Part shown: piece by piece, positions 8,039-16,149 of the stretch | Layout of the letters: the number at the start of each line of letters is the position of its first letter | Numbering within the stretch: position 1 is the first letter of the stretch | Origin: Dehalococcoidia bacterium | GTDB taxonomy: Bacteria; Chloroflexota; Dehalococcoidia; Tepidiformales; Tepidiformaceae | Direction: 5' to 3' | Assembly: GCA_020853755.1 (NCBI GenBank) | Contig: JADYYG010000030.1 | Location: 32,158-96,157, forward strand | Length of the DNA: 64,000 nt | Notes under the pieces: model-generated | Database searches by the model: none | Seen by the model: only the letters and a program-made list of their open reading frames with translations | What the model was told of the DNA's origin: nothing | Program-made: the position numbers and the translations under genes

Positions 8039-9625
8039 TCACGGCCCCGCCTGGGCGACTTCCGGCTTCACCAGGTTCCGGAACTGGGCGAAGTTTGCCC
8101 GGAACTTCTCGGCGATGGCCGCGTACGTCCGGTCATACTCGTCCTTGTCGGCCCAGCAGTCCCGCGGGTTGAGGAGCTTCTCATCGACCCCAGGCGCAGT
8201 TACCGGGACGTCGAATCCCATGACCGGGTCCGTCCGGAAGGTAACGGCCCCGAGCGAATCGTTGAGGACGGCCCGCACCATCTTGCGAGTCTCCTGGATG
8301 CTGATCCGCTTGCCGACCCCATGCCTGCCGCCGGTCCAGCCGGTGTTGATGAGCCATGTCTGCGCGCCGGTCATGCGGAGGCGCTGCTCCAGCAGGTCGG
8401 CGTAAACGGTGGGGTTCAGGGCCATGAACGGGGCGCCGTAGCAGGGGCTGAACGTCGTCTCCGGGTCGGTAACGCCGACTTCGGTGCCGGCCAACTTGCA
8501 GGTGTAGCCGCTGAGGAAGTGGTACAGCGCCTGCTCCGGAGTGAGGCGGGCAATGGGGGGCAGCACGCCGTAGGCGTCGGCCGTGAGGAGGATGACGTGG
8601 GCCGGGTGCGGCGCTACCTGTCCGTCGAAGACGTTACGAAGGGAGACCAGCGGGTAACTGCCCCGCGTGTTCTCGGTGACCGAATCGTTGTCGAGGTCAG
8701 CTTCGCGGGTGTCTTCATCGAAGATGACGTTCTCGAGGATGGTCCCGAACTCCGTAGTCTGTTCGAAGATGTCCGGCTCGGCGTCCTTGGAGAGGCGGAT
8801 CGTCTTTGCGTAGCAGCCACCTTCGATGTTGAAAATGCCCGTCTCGGTCCATGCGTGCTCATCGTCGCCGATGAGGAGACGCTCCGGGTCGGTGCTGAGT
8901 GTGGTCTTGCCAGTGCCCGAAAGCCCGAAGAAGAGGGCTGACTTCCCCGTCTTCGGATCCACGTTGGCCGAGGAGTGCAGGGAGAGCACCCCATCGAGCG
9001 GAAGGTAGTAGTTCATGGCCGTGAAGACGGACTTCTTCACTTCACCCGCGTAGGCGGAACCCGCGATGAGGATGACGCCCTCGGTCATGTTCAGGGCGAC
9101 CACGGCATCGCTGCGAATGCCGTCGGCTTCCCCTTCGAACTGGAGGAACGGGCAGTGAATGATGGTGATGTCCGGCTCAGACGCCGCCGGCTTTGGCGAC
9201 GACGGGATGAACATGGTCCGGGCGAAGAGCGAGTGGTAGGCCTGCTCCGTGATGACACGCACGGTTCGCTGGTGATCCGGGTCCTGCGCGACCACGCAGT
9301 CCTGGAGGTAGATCTCCCGGTCCTTCAGGTACTGGATGGCTTTCGCCCGCAGACGCTCGAAGGTGTCGACGGAAAGGGGCTGGTTGTGGTTCCCCCACCA
9401 GACATGCTCGGAAATCTCGGGCGTGCGCACCACGAACTTGTCCTTGGGGCTGCGCCCGGTGCGCTCGCCGCTATAGACAGCGAAAGTGCCGCCTTCGAGC
9501 AGCTTCCCTTCGTTGCGCCGGACGGCGTGCTCGTACAGCACGGGCACCGAGAGGTTGTGGTAGACCTCCTTCGCATTCGCGAGGATGACGCTGGCGACGT
9601 TGTTCGGGGCGGGGGAAATTACCAT
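8039..9625 (-). CDS. pckA: Phosphoenolpyruvate carboxykinase (ATP)
   Basis: The 528-residue protein has the length of ATP-type PEP carboxykinase, which converts oxaloacetate and ATP to PEP, CO2 and ADP in gluconeogenesis. Visible motifs are FFGLSGTGKTTLSTDP (P-loop), NVIFDEDTREADLDNDSVTE, and the ATP-type block FLSGYTCKLAGTE followed by SPCYGAPF. A Shine-Dalgarno-like AGGAAG precedes the ATG at 9625. The gene is flanked by a clear terminator downstream and a 140-base promoter region upstream, so it is probably monocistronic. Confidence 0.96.
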   Translation of the reverse strand: MVISPAPNNVASVILANAKEVYHNLSVPVLYEHAVRRNEGKLLEGGTFAVYSGERTGRSPKDKFVVRTPEISEHVWWGNHNQPLSVDTFERLRAKAIQYLKDREIYLQDCVVAQDPDHQRTVRVITEQAYHSLFARTMFIPSSPKPAASEPDITIIHCPFLQFEGEADGIRSDAVVALNMTEGVILIAGSAYAGEVKKSVFTAMNYYLPLDGVLSLHSSANVDPKTGKSALFFGLSGTGKTTLSTDPERLLIGDDEHAWTETGIFNIEGGCYAKTIRLSKDAEPDIFEQTTEFGTILENVIFDEDTREADLDNDSVTENTRGSYPLVSLRNVFDGQVAPHPAHVILLTADAYGVLPPIARLTPEQALYHFLSGYTCKLAGTEVGVTDPETTFSPCYGAPFMALNPTVYADLLEQRLRMTGAQTWLINTGWTGGRHGVGKRISIQETRKMVRAVLNDSLGAVTFRTDPVMGFDVPVTAPGVDEKLLNPRDCWADKDEYDRTYAAIAEKFRANFAQFRNLVKPEVAQAGP

Positions 9626-9765
9626 GCGTGTCTGCTTCCTGGGGCGGTGGCCTCTACGGAGTAGACTACGACGGAGTTAGTCGTCCTGTGAATACCTTGA
9701 GGTTGAGCTATAGTCGGGCCTAATAGGACACTCGGGTTTTTCGATGGCGTCAAAAGGCCAGCGGC

Positions 9766-10620
9766 TCAGGCGGCGACGCCCACGCCGTTGCCCTTCACCA
9801 GCTCCATGAGGCTGTCGACCTGCCGTGAGAGCTGGGCGAACTCCGTCGTTAGTTCGACAGTTTCGCCGGGCCCCGGCGGGACGATGTAGCCTGGCAGCAG
9901 GCCATTCGCCGCGATGAAGCGGCTGGCTGCAGCAACCATGCCTGCAAGTGTCACCTCGTCTTCGGCGGCGCTGTGGTGGCGCGCCACCGCGTCCTGGATG
10001 TCGGCGGGAAGCTTCCAGCGGCGGGCGAGGATGCCGCCAACTTCGGCATGATCAGCCCCGAGGAGTTCGGACTCGACGTCTTCGAGCAGGACGCCGCGGG
10101 CCATCGCCTCGGCGATAGCCTGGTCGAGGCCTGCCGGGTCGGCGTAGTACATCGCCAGGCGCCCCATGTTGTGGAGAATGCCGGCCGTGAAGGCGCTGGG
10201 AACATCCAACCGGCGGCTCTTGCCTGCGAACTCCGCTGCCTTGAAGGCGACAGCGATCGAATGCCGCCAGAACACCTCAATGCGGAAGAGCGCATTGAGG
10301 GCGTCGGGTGCGTAGGCGCCGGCAATAGCTCCGCTGATGGCCATGTTGCGCGCCTGCACGAAGCCAAGCGTGACCAACGCTTCCTGGACGGATGTGATTT
10401 CACGGGAGCGGCGGTAGGCAGCTGAATTCACAACGCGAAGCAGCCGCCCGCTGAGACCAGGGTCGGAAGACACGACAAGCGCAAGGTCCGACGCTGACGA
10501 CTTCGGGTCCTGGGCGACCTCCATGACGCGGATAGCCACGGCCGGGAGCGGCGGCAGGGCGTCGATCGCTGCGAGGATCTTCTGAGCGCGGGAGACAGGT
10601 TGGTCAGGCGTGGTGGGCAT
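9766..10620 (-). CDS. HDOD domain signalling protein
   Basis: The 284-residue protein has an HDOD domain, a catalytically degenerate HD-type output fold used in bacterial signalling. Typical stretches are LPPLPAVAIRVMEVAQDP near the start, VVSSDPGLSGRLLRVVNSA, a central AGILHNMGRLAMYY and a later RRWKLPADIQDAVARHH. The metal-binding HD pair is not complete, as expected of the family. It stands alone between pckA and the DUF512 gene; partner proteins are unknown. Confidence 0.87.
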   Translation of the reverse strand: MPTTPDQPVSRAQKILAAIDALPPLPAVAIRVMEVAQDPKSSASDLALVVSSDPGLSGRLLRVVNSAAYRRSREITSVQEALVTLGFVQARNMAISGAIAGAYAPDALNALFRIEVFWRHSIAVAFKAAEFAGKSRRLDVPSAFTAGILHNMGRLAMYYADPAGLDQAIAEAMARGVLLEDVESELLGADHAEVGGILARRWKLPADIQDAVARHHSAAEDEVTLAGMVAAASRFIAANGLLPGYIVPPGPGETVELTTEFAQLSRQVDSLMELVKGNGVGVAA

Positions 10621-10728
10621 GCGCGCCCCTCCGGGAGTTCTGCAAGGTGCAGTGTCCGTCGAACGAGCGGGCGCCTTCGATGAGGGACTCCCCGAATCCT
10701 CTCTCCAGTTACCCCATATCTGCGGAGA

Positions 10729-12123
10729 TCAGGCGGGTTGGGACCACATGGCGCCATTGGTGGCGTCGTTACGATGCGGCGGCCTGGGGCCATCCCGAAG
10801 GATGTCCATAACGTCGGACCAGACGGCCGCGAACCCGAGGGGCCGGCCGAACGCCGCCTCCGCTTCGGGCGCATACATCGAATCCAGGAACTTCTCGCCG
10901 AAATAGTCGAGGCTCGGTCGCGGGAGGATCACCACGTCCGTGCCTGCCGGGTCTACTTGCCGGACATAATCCTGCCCACAAATTAGCCCGCTCACGTTCA
11001 CGCGTTCGCCGAAAACGGTGTTCGTCACGCCCTGGACACGAATGTCCGCGCCGGTTACCTCCGATGCTTCGGCCGCCACCCGGGACAACAAGGGTGCAAT
11101 GAGCGCCGCAGTGCCGATGACCGCCTTCTTGCCTGCGAATGCCCCCACCGGGATGCGCCGTTTCGTGCGGTTCCAGTCGTCCAGCATCGTGCGCACCATC
11201 CCGATGCCGTTCTCGTACTGGGGAAAGCCGTCGTAGGTGATGCGGCCGGGGATGGGAGCACCTGCCGTGACGTAGAACTCGTCGCTGCACTGGGCCACTG
11301 TGGCGCCGAACCTGCGGCGGAACTCCTTCTGGAACGGGGTGATGACCTTCAGTACCGCCCGCGCGGACTCGGGTGTCGGCCGCACGAGCGGGATGCCGTC
11401 GCGCTTGAGAGACCACTCCTCGAGCTTCGGACTCGCACCGACCGGCACGACGGAGACCGTCAGCACGGTCGGGTAGAGTTCGCCGAGTTCGCGGATCGAG
11501 CGGGCCAGGTGCTCGCCGTCGTTCACCCCCGGACAGAGGACAATCTGGGTGTGGGCCTGCAGGCCGAGCGACTTCAGCCGCTTGAGCTGCTCGATGACAT
11601 CTGGCGCAGTCTTGTTGGAAAGCATGTGCCGGCGCAGCGTCAACTCGGTTGCGTGCACCGAGACGTTGAGCGGGCTGAGACGCTGCTCTTCGAGCCGGTC
11701 CCAGTCGTCTTCCGTCAGGTTGGTGAGCGTCACGAAGTTGCCGTGGAGGAAGCTCAGTCGGTAGTCGTCGTCCTTGGTGTACAGGCTCTTGCGCATCCCC
11801 TTCGGCAGGCCTTTGAGGAAGCAGAAGAAGCAGTTGTTGTTGCAGAGCGTGACCTCGTCCCAGGTCGCACGCTCGAACTCGATCCCCAGGTCCTCGTCGA
11901 TTTCCTTCTCGAAGAGCACCAGGTCGTCGAGGCCGTTCGCCTTGCGGATGGCGACCTGCACCTCGTGGCCCGTGGCATAGAACTGGAAGTCGACGACATC
12001 CCGCAGCACACGGCCGTCCACAGAGACGACCGAGTCTCCGGCTTCGATGCCGGCCTCTTCGGCGAGCGAACCCGGAACGACGGCGGAGATAAGGCCCGGC
12101 GCGGGAGGACGATTCATGGCCAT
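10729..12123 (-). CDS. DUF512 protein: PDZ-like domain plus radical-SAM-like Cys cluster
   Basis: The 464-residue protein begins with a PDZ-like domain (VVPGSLAEEAGIEAGDSVVSV). Next is a C-x3-C-x2-C cluster in TLCNNNCFFCFLKGLP, which fits a radical-SAM-type [4Fe-4S] site. It ends in the DUF512 region (FGERVNVSGLICGQD, YFGEKFLDS). The family is conserved in cyanobacteria, Firmicutes and Chloroflexota, usually near ribosome or isoprenoid genes, and its reaction is not established. It is the last gene of the rluB-cmk-plsC-ispH series, 60 bases after ispH. Confidence 0.88.
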   Translation of the reverse strand: MAMNRPPAPGLISAVVPGSLAEEAGIEAGDSVVSVDGRVLRDVVDFQFYATGHEVQVAIRKANGLDDLVLFEKEIDEDLGIEFERATWDEVTLCNNNCFFCFLKGLPKGMRKSLYTKDDDYRLSFLHGNFVTLTNLTEDDWDRLEEQRLSPLNVSVHATELTLRRHMLSNKTAPDVIEQLKRLKSLGLQAHTQIVLCPGVNDGEHLARSIRELGELYPTVLTVSVVPVGASPKLEEWSLKRDGIPLVRPTPESARAVLKVITPFQKEFRRRFGATVAQCSDEFYVTAGAPIPGRITYDGFPQYENGIGMVRTMLDDWNRTKRRIPVGAFAGKKAVIGTAALIAPLLSRVAAEASEVTGADIRVQGVTNTVFGERVNVSGLICGQDYVRQVDPAGTDVVILPRPSLDYFGEKFLDSMYAPEAEAAFGRPLGFAAVWSDVMDILRDGPRPPHRNDATNGAMWSQPA

Positions 12124-12183
12124 TCCATTGTGTCGCGCCGCGAAGCGAACAGTCGAAGTCGCGGCGGCGAGGTTCGACGCACG

Positions 12184-13110
12184 CTACCCGGCGAGGGCGT
12201 GAATGCGCGCTTCGACCTCGTCGATTGAGTAGTCCGGCGTCGACGCCCCCGCGGTCAGACCGACGCGACTCACGCCTTCGAACCAGGCTGCCTGGAGTTC
12301 GCCGGGGCCTTCGATGTGGTGGGCGATGGCGCCCTGCTCTTCGCAGACTTCCTTCAGGTGGCGGGTATTCGCGCTCTTCCGGCCGCCGACGACAACCATC
12401 ACATCGACGGTTGCTGCAAGCGCTGCGGCGGCCTCCTGTTGCCCGGTGGTCGCATGGCAGAGGGTGTTCACCACGTGCATTTCGAAGTTCCGGTCGCGGC
12501 CCAAGAGCATCAGGTTGGCGACGAACTTCGCGAAGTCTTCCATCTTGTGTGTCGTCTGGACCATGACGGCGATCTTGTTCGGGAAGCCACCCGGGAAGTC
12601 TTCGACAAGGCGGCGAAGGTCGCCCAGTTCGGCACTGGATGCGATGGTCGCCTGGGAAACGCCTTCCTTGTCCATCGTCCAGCCTATGATGCCCCGTACT
12701 TCCTTGTGGCCAGGGTCGCCAAAGATCACGACGTGCCAGCCTTCGCGCACGAATTTCTGTCCGTAGCGCTGGGCGCGCGTGACGATGGGACAGGTGGTAT
12801 CGATGATTTCGAGGCCGCTGGCCTGCAGTTGCTTCATGGCGCGTTCGCCGACGCCGTGCGCGGTGATGGCGACACGGCCCTCCTGTACGCATTCGGCCGT
12901 GGCGGCGCCGATGTCGCCGTCCACTTCGTCCGGGCCGGGCAACTGGACCACACCATTGTCCTGCAGCTTCCCGACGACGTGCGGGTTATGGACTATCTCG
13001 CCAACGCTGAAGACCGGCCGTGTGGGGCTCGCTTCACCTTCCATGATCTGGACGGCACGCCGGACGCCCATGCAGAAACCCATTTCACTCGCGCGAATCA
13101 CCTGGACCAT
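12184..13110 (-). CDS. ispH: 4-hydroxy-3-methylbut-2-enyl diphosphate reductase
   Basis: The 308-residue protein catalyses the last step of the MEP isoprenoid pathway, giving IPP and DMAPP with a [4Fe-4S] cluster. It shows the N-terminal GFCMGVRRAVQIM (cluster cysteine), VHNPHVVGKLQDNGV, ITAHGVG, DTTCPIVTRAQ (second cysteine), NTLCHATTGQQEA (third cysteine) and GGRKSANTRHL. The ATG at 13110 starts just before the conserved MVQVIRASEMGFC. The longer open frame to 13191 would put extra arginine-rich residues inside the plsC gene. It overlaps the plsC end by 26 bases. Confidence 0.95.
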   Translation of the reverse strand: MVQVIRASEMGFCMGVRRAVQIMEGEASPTRPVFSVGEIVHNPHVVGKLQDNGVVQLPGPDEVDGDIGAATAECVQEGRVAITAHGVGERAMKQLQASGLEIIDTTCPIVTRAQRYGQKFVREGWHVVIFGDPGHKEVRGIIGWTMDKEGVSQATIASSAELGDLRRLVEDFPGGFPNKIAVMVQTTHKMEDFAKFVANLMLLGRDRNFEMHVVNTLCHATTGQQEAAAALAATVDVMVVVGGRKSANTRHLKEVCEEQGAIAHHIEGPGELQAAWFEGVSRVGLTAGASTPDYSIDEVEARIHALAG

Positions 13111-13798
13111 GTGAACCCTCGCCCTCGCCTTCGATCCCAGTATAGGGAGCGACGTATTGGGGCGGTAACTGCGCCTGGATGGCCTCGACAATGCGGCGAG
13201 TAAGGTCGCTCACCTGCTCTTCGCTGGGCCGCCGGACCGGTTCGAGGGCGATTGGCTCGCCGATGCTGACGCTGAACCGCGGCCGCCGCAGCAGCACCAG
13301 CGGGTTCTTCAACTTCTCTGTGCCGGTCATGGCGCACGGGAGTACGGTCGCTCCGGAACGCAGCGCGATCATCGCGGTCCCCGAGTGCACAGGGCCCATG
13401 TAGCCGGTTCGACTGCGATGGCCTTCCGGGAACATCCCGAGCACTCCCCCGTGCTTGAGGATCCGCTCCGCGTTCAGCATGGCCCCGAGGTCTGCGTCGA
13501 ACCTCCGCACGGGGAACGCGTCCCAGAGTCTGATGATGGCCCCGAAAGGCATCTTGAAGAGTTCGATTTTCGCCATGAACCGGATGCGACGCCGCGCAAT
13601 CCCCGCGCTCAGGATCCCCGGGTCGGCATTGTTCAGGTGGTTCGAGACAATGATGAGTGCGCCGCTTAAGGGCACGTTCTCGCGGCCCGTGACGTCCCAC
13701 CTCACGACCAGCCAGAGAACGCCTCGGAGCAGATACGTGAAGGTCCAGTAGAAAGCCGGCGCGAAGGTGTGCCAGCCGATCGCCTTCAGCCTTCGCAT
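13085..13798 (-). CDS. plsC: 1-acyl-sn-glycerol-3-phosphate acyltransferase (PlsC-like)
   Basis: The 237-residue protein has an N-terminal hydrophobic segment (FTYLLRGVLWLVVRW) and the acyltransferase motif I NHLNNAD (the H-x4-D pair). Motif III FPEGHRSRTG binds the phosphate. It would add the second acyl chain to lysophosphatidic acid at the membrane. It sits between cmk and ispH with overlaps on both sides, a widespread arrangement. Confidence 0.92.
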   Translation of the reverse strand: MRRLKAIGWHTFAPAFYWTFTYLLRGVLWLVVRWDVTGRENVPLSGALIIVSNHLNNADPGILSAGIARRRIRFMAKIELFKMPFGAIIRLWDAFPVRRFDADLGAMLNAERILKHGGVLGMFPEGHRSRTGYMGPVHSGTAMIALRSGATVLPCAMTGTEKLKNPLVLLRRPRFSVSIGEPIALEPVRRPSEEQVSDLTRRIVEAIQAQLPPQYVAPYTGIEGEGEGSHGPGDSRE

Positions 13799-14442
13799 GC
13801 GGCCAACCCCAGCACACGTTCGATCACTTCTTCGAGCGTGAGCGCACTTGTGTCGATGACGATGGCCCCGCTGGCGAGGTAGGTCTGCGCGGCATCGAGT
13901 CGATCCCGGCGCGAAAGAGCCTGCTGTGACTGCCGCGCCTCTCCCTGATGGCCTATGCCGCGTTCACTGTTCCGGCGGCGGGCGCGGGCGTTTTCGTCGG
14001 CATCGAGATAAATCTTCAACGGTGCATCGGGCAGGACGACTTCCCCGATGTCACGCCCCGCAAGCACCGCTCGCCAGCGCGCCGCATAGGCGCGTTGCCG
14101 TTCGATCAGTGCCTGACGAACCGGGGCAAGCCGGGCGTAGCTGCTGACGTGAGCTTCGAGTTCCCGGTTGTGCAACTTGTTCGTGACGTCCTCACTCCCA
14201 AGGTAGACGTGAGCCTCCAGCTCTTCGCCGATGCGGAGTTCGACTTCGGCCACGAACCGCGCGCAGGCTTCCTCAGTGGCCGGGACGCTGGCGCGTAGAG
14301 CGGCGAGCGCGAACGCGCGATACATGAGCCCGGTATCGAGGAAGTGGTACCCGCAGCGCTTCGCCAGCACCCTGCTAACAGTGGACTTCCCGGAAGCGGC
14401 GGGTCCGTCGATGGCGATGCTGGAAGGTGCGGCACGCATCAC
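13786..14442 (-). CDS. cmk: Cytidylate kinase
   Basis: The 218-residue protein phosphorylates CMP and dCMP. The P-loop is AIDGPAASGKSTVSR at the N-terminus, followed by FLDTGLMYRAFALAAL. The NMP-binding and lid parts include VLAGRDIGEVVLPDAPLKI and a short arginine-rich lid. The annotated start is GTG at 14442 with an ATG directly after it; either could be used. It overlaps plsC by 13 bases. Confidence 0.94.
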   Translation of the reverse strand: MMRAAPSSIAIDGPAASGKSTVSRVLAKRCGYHFLDTGLMYRAFALAALRASVPATEEACARFVAEVELRIGEELEAHVYLGSEDVTNKLHNRELEAHVSSYARLAPVRQALIERQRAYAARWRAVLAGRDIGEVVLPDAPLKIYLDADENARARRRNSERGIGHQGEARQSQQALSRRDRLDAAQTYLASGAIVIDTSALTLEEVIERVLGLAACEG

Positions 14443-14488
14443 TCGCGGATTGTATGGGGGTCCGTTCGCTTCCGGCGAACTCCGACGG

Positions 14489-15250
14489 TCAATCGTCGAT
14501 GCCCGGCCGTTTGCCCCCGGCGGTCACATACAGGGCGTCAACTTCCTCTTCTGTCAGTTCGCGGAACGCGCCCGAACCGAGCGACCCGAGAGCCAGTTGG
14601 CCGACGCGGATGCGGCGGAGAACAGTCACGCGCCGGCCAAGCGCAGTCATCATCCGCCGGATCTCTCGGTTCTTCCCCTCGCGAAGGGCGATGACGAGCC
14701 AGGCGTTGGCGCCCGTCTCCTCTGACCCGGGCGGGGGCACTGCGGGATTTACGGAGGACGCGCGCAGGCGGTCTCCGGCATCGTCGATTCCGCGCACCAG
14801 GCGCTCGAAGTCGCGCCTCGCGGGCATCGAATCGAGGCCGACGAGGTATTCCTTCTCAACCTGGTAGCGAGGGTGCGTGAGCAGGTCCGTCAGGTGTCCG
14901 TCATTTGTGAGGATGACCAGCCCCTCGCTGTCCATATCGAGACGGCCCACCGGGTGGAGGGCGAGCCCTGCGATGGGCACAAGGTCGAGCACCGTGTCGC
15001 GGCCCTCTTCATCGCGCGCAGTGGTGACGAATCCCGGCGGCTTGTGGAGCGCGAAGTAGCGGTAGCGGCCCTTCACTACAGGAACGCCGTCCACCGTGAT
15101 CTCGTCAGTCGCAGGGTCGGCGCGCGCTCCAAGCGTGTCCTGGACCTCGCCGTTCACAGCCACACGGCCGGCAAGGATCATTTCCTCGGCCACGCGCCGG
15201 GAGGCCACACCCGCGTTCGAGATGATTTTCTGGAGGCGCTCTTCGGTCAT
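14489..15250 (-). CDS. rluB: 23S rRNA pseudouridine synthase, RsuA/RluB family
   Basis: The 253-residue protein has an N-terminal S4 RNA-binding domain (about residues 3-60, LQKIISNAGVASRRVAEEMI). The catalytic domain has GRLDMDSEGLVILTNDG with the nucleophilic aspartate. RsuA/RluB enzymes make a single pseudouridine in rRNA. It is the first gene of the minus-strand cmk-plsC-ispH-DUF512 series, 46 bases upstream of cmk, and divergent from the SDR gene. Confidence 0.92.
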   Translation of the reverse strand: MTEERLQKIISNAGVASRRVAEEMILAGRVAVNGEVQDTLGARADPATDEITVDGVPVVKGRYRYFALHKPPGFVTTARDEEGRDTVLDLVPIAGLALHPVGRLDMDSEGLVILTNDGHLTDLLTHPRYQVEKEYLVGLDSMPARRDFERLVRGIDDAGDRLRASSVNPAVPPPGSEETGANAWLVIALREGKNREIRRMMTALGRRVTVLRRIRVGQLALGSLGSGAFRELTEEEVDALYVTAGGKRPGIDD

Positions 15251-15350
15251 GTTCGAGAGGGTGCGCCATTCCGCGCCCTCACGGAAGCGCTGGTGGAGCG
15301 TGCAGCGGCACTTCGTCTAGACTCCCGCCACTGAACTACTGGAGATCGTC

Positions 15351-16136
15351 ATGGAATTGAAGAACGGAGTGGTCATTGTCACGGGGTCGGCGACCGGAGT
15401 GGGAGCGGCCAGCGCGAAGATGCTCGCCGCCAAGGGCTGCAATGTTGTCATCAACTACACGAAGAGCGAAGCCGAGGCGAAAGAGACGCAGGCTGCGTGC
15501 GAGGCGTTCGGCGTCCAGACACTGCTTTGCCAGGCCGACGTCTCGAACGACGCAGATTGCCGCCGGATGGCCCATGCGGCAATCGACAAGTGGGGCCGGA
15601 TCGACGGCCTCATCAACAACGCGGGCACGACGCACTTCGTGAACCATGCCAACCTCGAAGGCCTGACCGCGGACGACTTCCACCGCATCTATTCCGTGAA
15701 CGTCATCGGGCCGTACCAGATGACCCGTGCGGTTGCTGGCCAGATGAAGCAACAGGGCCGTGGTGCAGTGGTCAACGTCTCCTCGATTGCCGGTGTTATG
15801 GGCGTCGGCAGTTCGATCGCCTACACCGCTTCCAAGGGCGCACTCAACACGATGACCCTCTCGCTGGCGCGGGCGCTCGGCCCGGAGATCCGGGTGAACA
15901 CCATTTGCCCGGGCTTCATCCAGGGACGCTGGCTTCGGGGCGGGATGGGTGACGAGGCCTACGAAGCTGCGAAGGCTTTCCAGGAGCGAGCCACCCCACT
16001 GCGGAAGGCCGGAACCCCGGAGGACATGGCGCAGGCCGCTGTCTGGTTCATCGAAGGCGCTGACCTCATCACGGGCGAAATCCTGATCGTCGATGCGGGC
16101 TCCCACCTCGGTGGCGCACCGCTAACCGCCCGCTAA
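15351..16136 (+). CDS. SDR family oxidoreductase
   Basis: The 261-residue short-chain dehydrogenase has the NAD(P)-binding pattern VTGSATGVGAASAK, the NNAG motif (LINNAGTTHF), a catalytic serine in VNVSSIAGVMG and the YxxxK pair in AYTASKGALN. It resembles FabG-like 3-oxoacyl reductases, but so do hundreds of paralogues, so the substrate is open. It is followed at 13 bases by an unrelated secreted protein gene. Confidence 0.9.
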   Translation: MELKNGVVIVTGSATGVGAASAKMLAAKGCNVVINYTKSEAEAKETQAACEAFGVQTLLCQADVSNDADCRRMAHAAIDKWGRIDGLINNAGTTHFVNHANLEGLTADDFHRIYSVNVIGPYQMTRAVAGQMKQQGRGAVVNVSSIAGVMGVGSSIAYTASKGALNTMTLSLARALGPEIRVNTICPGFIQGRWLRGGMGDEAYEAAKAFQERATPLRKAGTPEDMAQAAVWFIEGADLITGEILIVDAGSHLGGAPLTAR

Positions 16137-16149
16137 GCCAAACGACGAG

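Noticed and set aside
10769..12892. 707-residue minus-strand open frame
   Set aside because: It lies in another frame over the DUF512 and ispH genes, is very rich in Arg, Gly and His, and shows no domain; it is a shadow of high-GC coding sequence.
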